64,000 nt of DNA from Candidatus Heimdallarchaeota archaeon (GTDB lineage: Archaea > Asgardarchaeota > Heimdallarchaeia > Heimdallarchaeales > Heimdallarchaeaceae). The stretch spans positions 124,001-188,000 of the forward strand of contig JAUVXV010000001.1 in the NCBI GenBank assembly GCA_030603365.1, written 5' to 3'. Below, piece after piece: positions 62,685-64,000 of this stretch (within the stretch, counting starts at the first letter, position 1; every line of letters starts with the position of its first letter). The position numbers were made by a program, and so were the translations under genes. The notes beneath the pieces are model-generated. The model saw only the letters and a list, made by a program, of their open reading frames with translations, searched no databases and had not been told where the DNA came from.

Positions 62685-63038
62685 TTAAAATCTTTCATAA
62701 TATCCGGGTTTTCTATGCTCACCAAAGGATTCCAGTCCTTCATCCTTAAGTTGTCTTTTTAGTTCTTTTGCATAATCTTCGGTAATATCTCCCTTGTTAA
62801 ACATATACTCAATTATTTCAAATGCCTCGTCTTCCGTAGAGCAACGGCAAATGAAATCTATTGCACTTGGAGTATGACCTTTAAATTTTCTCAATAATTT
62901 TGAACCAGTAGTAGTTCTTATTTCTTCTTCCTCTAGTATCTGTTCTCCTTCTGACAATTCTTTAATAATTGATGGAAAATGTTCTCGGAAGTTGTCTTCG
63001 TTATCTTCTGATTCTATAGGCTGTTTCTTTTTTCCCAT
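62685..63038 (-). CDS. DUF2095-like archaeal protein
   Basis: 117 residues. A charged N-terminus, then GHTPSAIDFICRCSTEDEAFEIIEYMFNKGDITEDYAKELKRQL and the ending FGEHRKPGYYERF. The order DFI-RC, EAFEII, YA-L and FG-x-G-YY fits my memory of archaeal DUF2095, a small protein of unknown role. Divergent from the OBG-type GTPase gene. Confidence 0.6.
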   Translation of the reverse strand: MGKKKQPIESEDNEDNFREHFPSIIKELSEGEQILEEEEIRTTTGSKLLRKFKGHTPSAIDFICRCSTEDEAFEIIEYMFNKGDITEDYAKELKRQLKDEGLESFGEHRKPGYYERF

Positions 63039-63151
63039 GAGGTTCTTCTGAATTATTCCCTAAAAAAGATTAGGTTTTCATAGCAATATAAGTAGTAAAG
63101 AATCAGTTTGTATCCAAAAAGTCTTTATTTCTGAACTCCACCTACGCACTG

Positions 63152-64000
63152 ATGTTAGTAGGAATAGTGGGTAAACCAAGTTGTGGCAAGAGTACTTTTC
63201 TTAATGCTTTGACAATGGTAAATGCAAAAGTTGGTGATTACCCTTTTACAACAACAAAACCAAATCGAGGTACAGCTTACGTTAGCAGTCCTTGTGTGTG
63301 TAAGAAATACGATGTTATAGATAATCCAAAGAACTCTCTATGTGAAGATGGAATACGTTATCTTCCAATTAGTTTTTTAGATGTCGCTGGACTAGTTCCA
63401 GGGGCTTCAGAAGGTAGAGGGATGGGGAATCAATTTCTCGATGATTTACGGCAAGCTGATGTTCTAATTCATGTCATAGACGCCAGTGGTTCTCTTGATG
63501 CAGAAGGTAATCAAATAGATAAAGGCAGTTGGGATCCTTTGAAAGATGTTAGTTTTCTAGAGGAAGAAATAGATGCTTGGATTAAATCTATAATCATGCG
63601 AGACTATGTAGCAATGATGAAAAAAGCAGCAGCAGAAAAACTTCGCTTTTCTGTTTTATTACATGACAAACTAACTGGGCTAGCAATTAAGAAACATCTG
63701 ATTGAAGCATCGATACGAGAAGTAGGAATTATTGATGATGATTTCAATACTTGGGATGAGAATATTGATGCTCTCATAACAACCATTCGAAGAAAATCTA
63801 AACCCATTGTTATTGTAGCGAATAAAATCGATCAACCTACTTCAGAAGAGCATTTTACAAAACTACAAGACAAACTCGATATCACTGTGTTTCCAGTCTC
63901 TGCTTTAGCAGAAGTTTTTCTGAGAACTGAACAAGAAGCTCACACAATCAAATACAAACAGGGTGATTCAGACTTCACTATAATTGATGATGATAATTTA
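63152..64000 (+). CDS. OBG-family (YchF-related) GTPase, 5' part
   Basis: The frame from the ATG at 63152 stays open to the window edge (283 codons), so the 3' end is missing. VGIVGKPSCGKSTFLNALT is G1, DYPFTTTKPN the G2 region, LDVAGLVPGASEGRGMGNQFLDDLRQAD is G3 with the OBG-specific glycine loop, and IVANKIDQP is G4. This is the archaeal OBG GTPase group, thought to act in ribosome function or stress signalling. An insert with Cys residues (PCVCKKYD...NSLCED) after G2 is typical of archaeal members. Confidence 0.9.
   Translation, partial: MLVGIVGKPSCGKSTFLNALTMVNAKVGDYPFTTTKPNRGTAYVSSPCVCKKYDVIDNPKNSLCEDGIRYLPISFLDVAGLVPGASEGRGMGNQFLDDLRQADVLIHVIDASGSLDAEGNQIDKGSWDPLKDVSFLEEEIDAWIKSIIMRDYVAMMKKAAAEKLRFSVLLHDKLTGLAIKKHLIEASIREVGIIDDDFNTWDENIDALITTIRRKSKPIVIVANKIDQPTSEEHFTKLQDKLDITVFPVSALAEVFLRTEQEAHTIKYKQGDSDFTIIDDDNL

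Overview
The window is AT-rich DNA from an archaeon, and the gene content points to an Asgard archaeon, probably of the Heimdallarchaeia side (lineage is inference). Archaeal core genes are present: uS13, uS4, uS11, aIF2 gamma, RpoE1/Rpb7, Spt4, eS24, eS31, RadA, family B DNA polymerase, archaeal-type TyrRS and GTP-dependent dephospho-CoA kinase. Beside them sit eukaryote-like genes typical of Asgards: an E2 ubiquitin-conjugating enzyme, two Ras-superfamily GTPases, a gelsolin-domain protein and a Roadblock/LC7 protein. Many starts look leaderless or near-leaderless, with an AT-rich TATA-like box about 26-32 bases upstream.

Layout. 1-2.4 kb: ribosomal operon uS13-uS4-uS11. uS4 carries a proline/lysine repeat linker and a C-terminal helix-hairpin-helix domain, and uS11 has a lysine-rich tandem-repeat N-terminus. 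2.4-9.8 kb: an accessory, defence-like island. It holds two coupled C2H2 zinc-finger genes, the second with a C-terminal PD-(D/E)XK nuclease-like domain, a membrane-anchored P-loop/TPR protein, a YaaC-like protein, a HEPN-like protein divergent from a small nucleotidyltransferase, and non-coding elements with shared sequence. 9.8-16.5 kb: metallo-beta-lactamase-fold hydrolase, PfkB kinase, Cys-rich membrane protein, TyrRS, RNA m5C methyltransferase, gelsolin-domain protein. 16.5-20.2 kb: a minus-strand preQ0 operon (queE-folE2-DUF366-queD-queC), which would supply archaeosine synthesis. 20.3-21 kb: E2 enzyme preceded by a 54-residue ORF.

21-35 kb: coiled-coil and zinc-ribbon proteins, RadA with an extra HhH domain, corrinoid adenosyltransferase, a GTPase, 3-hydroxyacyl-CoA dehydrogenase, a surface protein, PolB, a PPC-domain protein, a TIM-barrel-like protein and an apparently inactive corrinoid-adenosyltransferase paralogue. 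35-44 kb: Trm5-like methyltransferase, then a carbon cluster of two-subunit ATP-citrate lyase, two aconitase-family enzymes (one fused, one split) and an NADP-type isocitrate dehydrogenase-like enzyme. Together these can connect 2-oxoglutarate/isocitrate/citrate with acetyl-CoA and oxaloacetate in either direction.

44-49 kb: conserved information-processing block (PIN protein and aIF2 gamma on minus; rpoE1-spt4-dpck-eS24-eS31 on plus) and triosephosphate isomerase. 49.7-52.5 kb: Roadblock protein, a KaiC-like protein without its P-loop, a coiled-coil winged-helix protein and a Ras-like GTPase. 53-64 kb: endonuclease III, a giant TrmB-like coiled-coil protein, endonuclease V, a radical SAM protein, a GlmU-like enzyme, an amidohydrolase, and an OBG-type GTPase running off the right edge. 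The strongest candidate for something undescribed is the zinc-finger array fused to a nuclease-like domain at 2.8-4.0 kb and the island around it. Two genes (HEPN-like and Roadblock) look as if single-base indels split their 5' ends.
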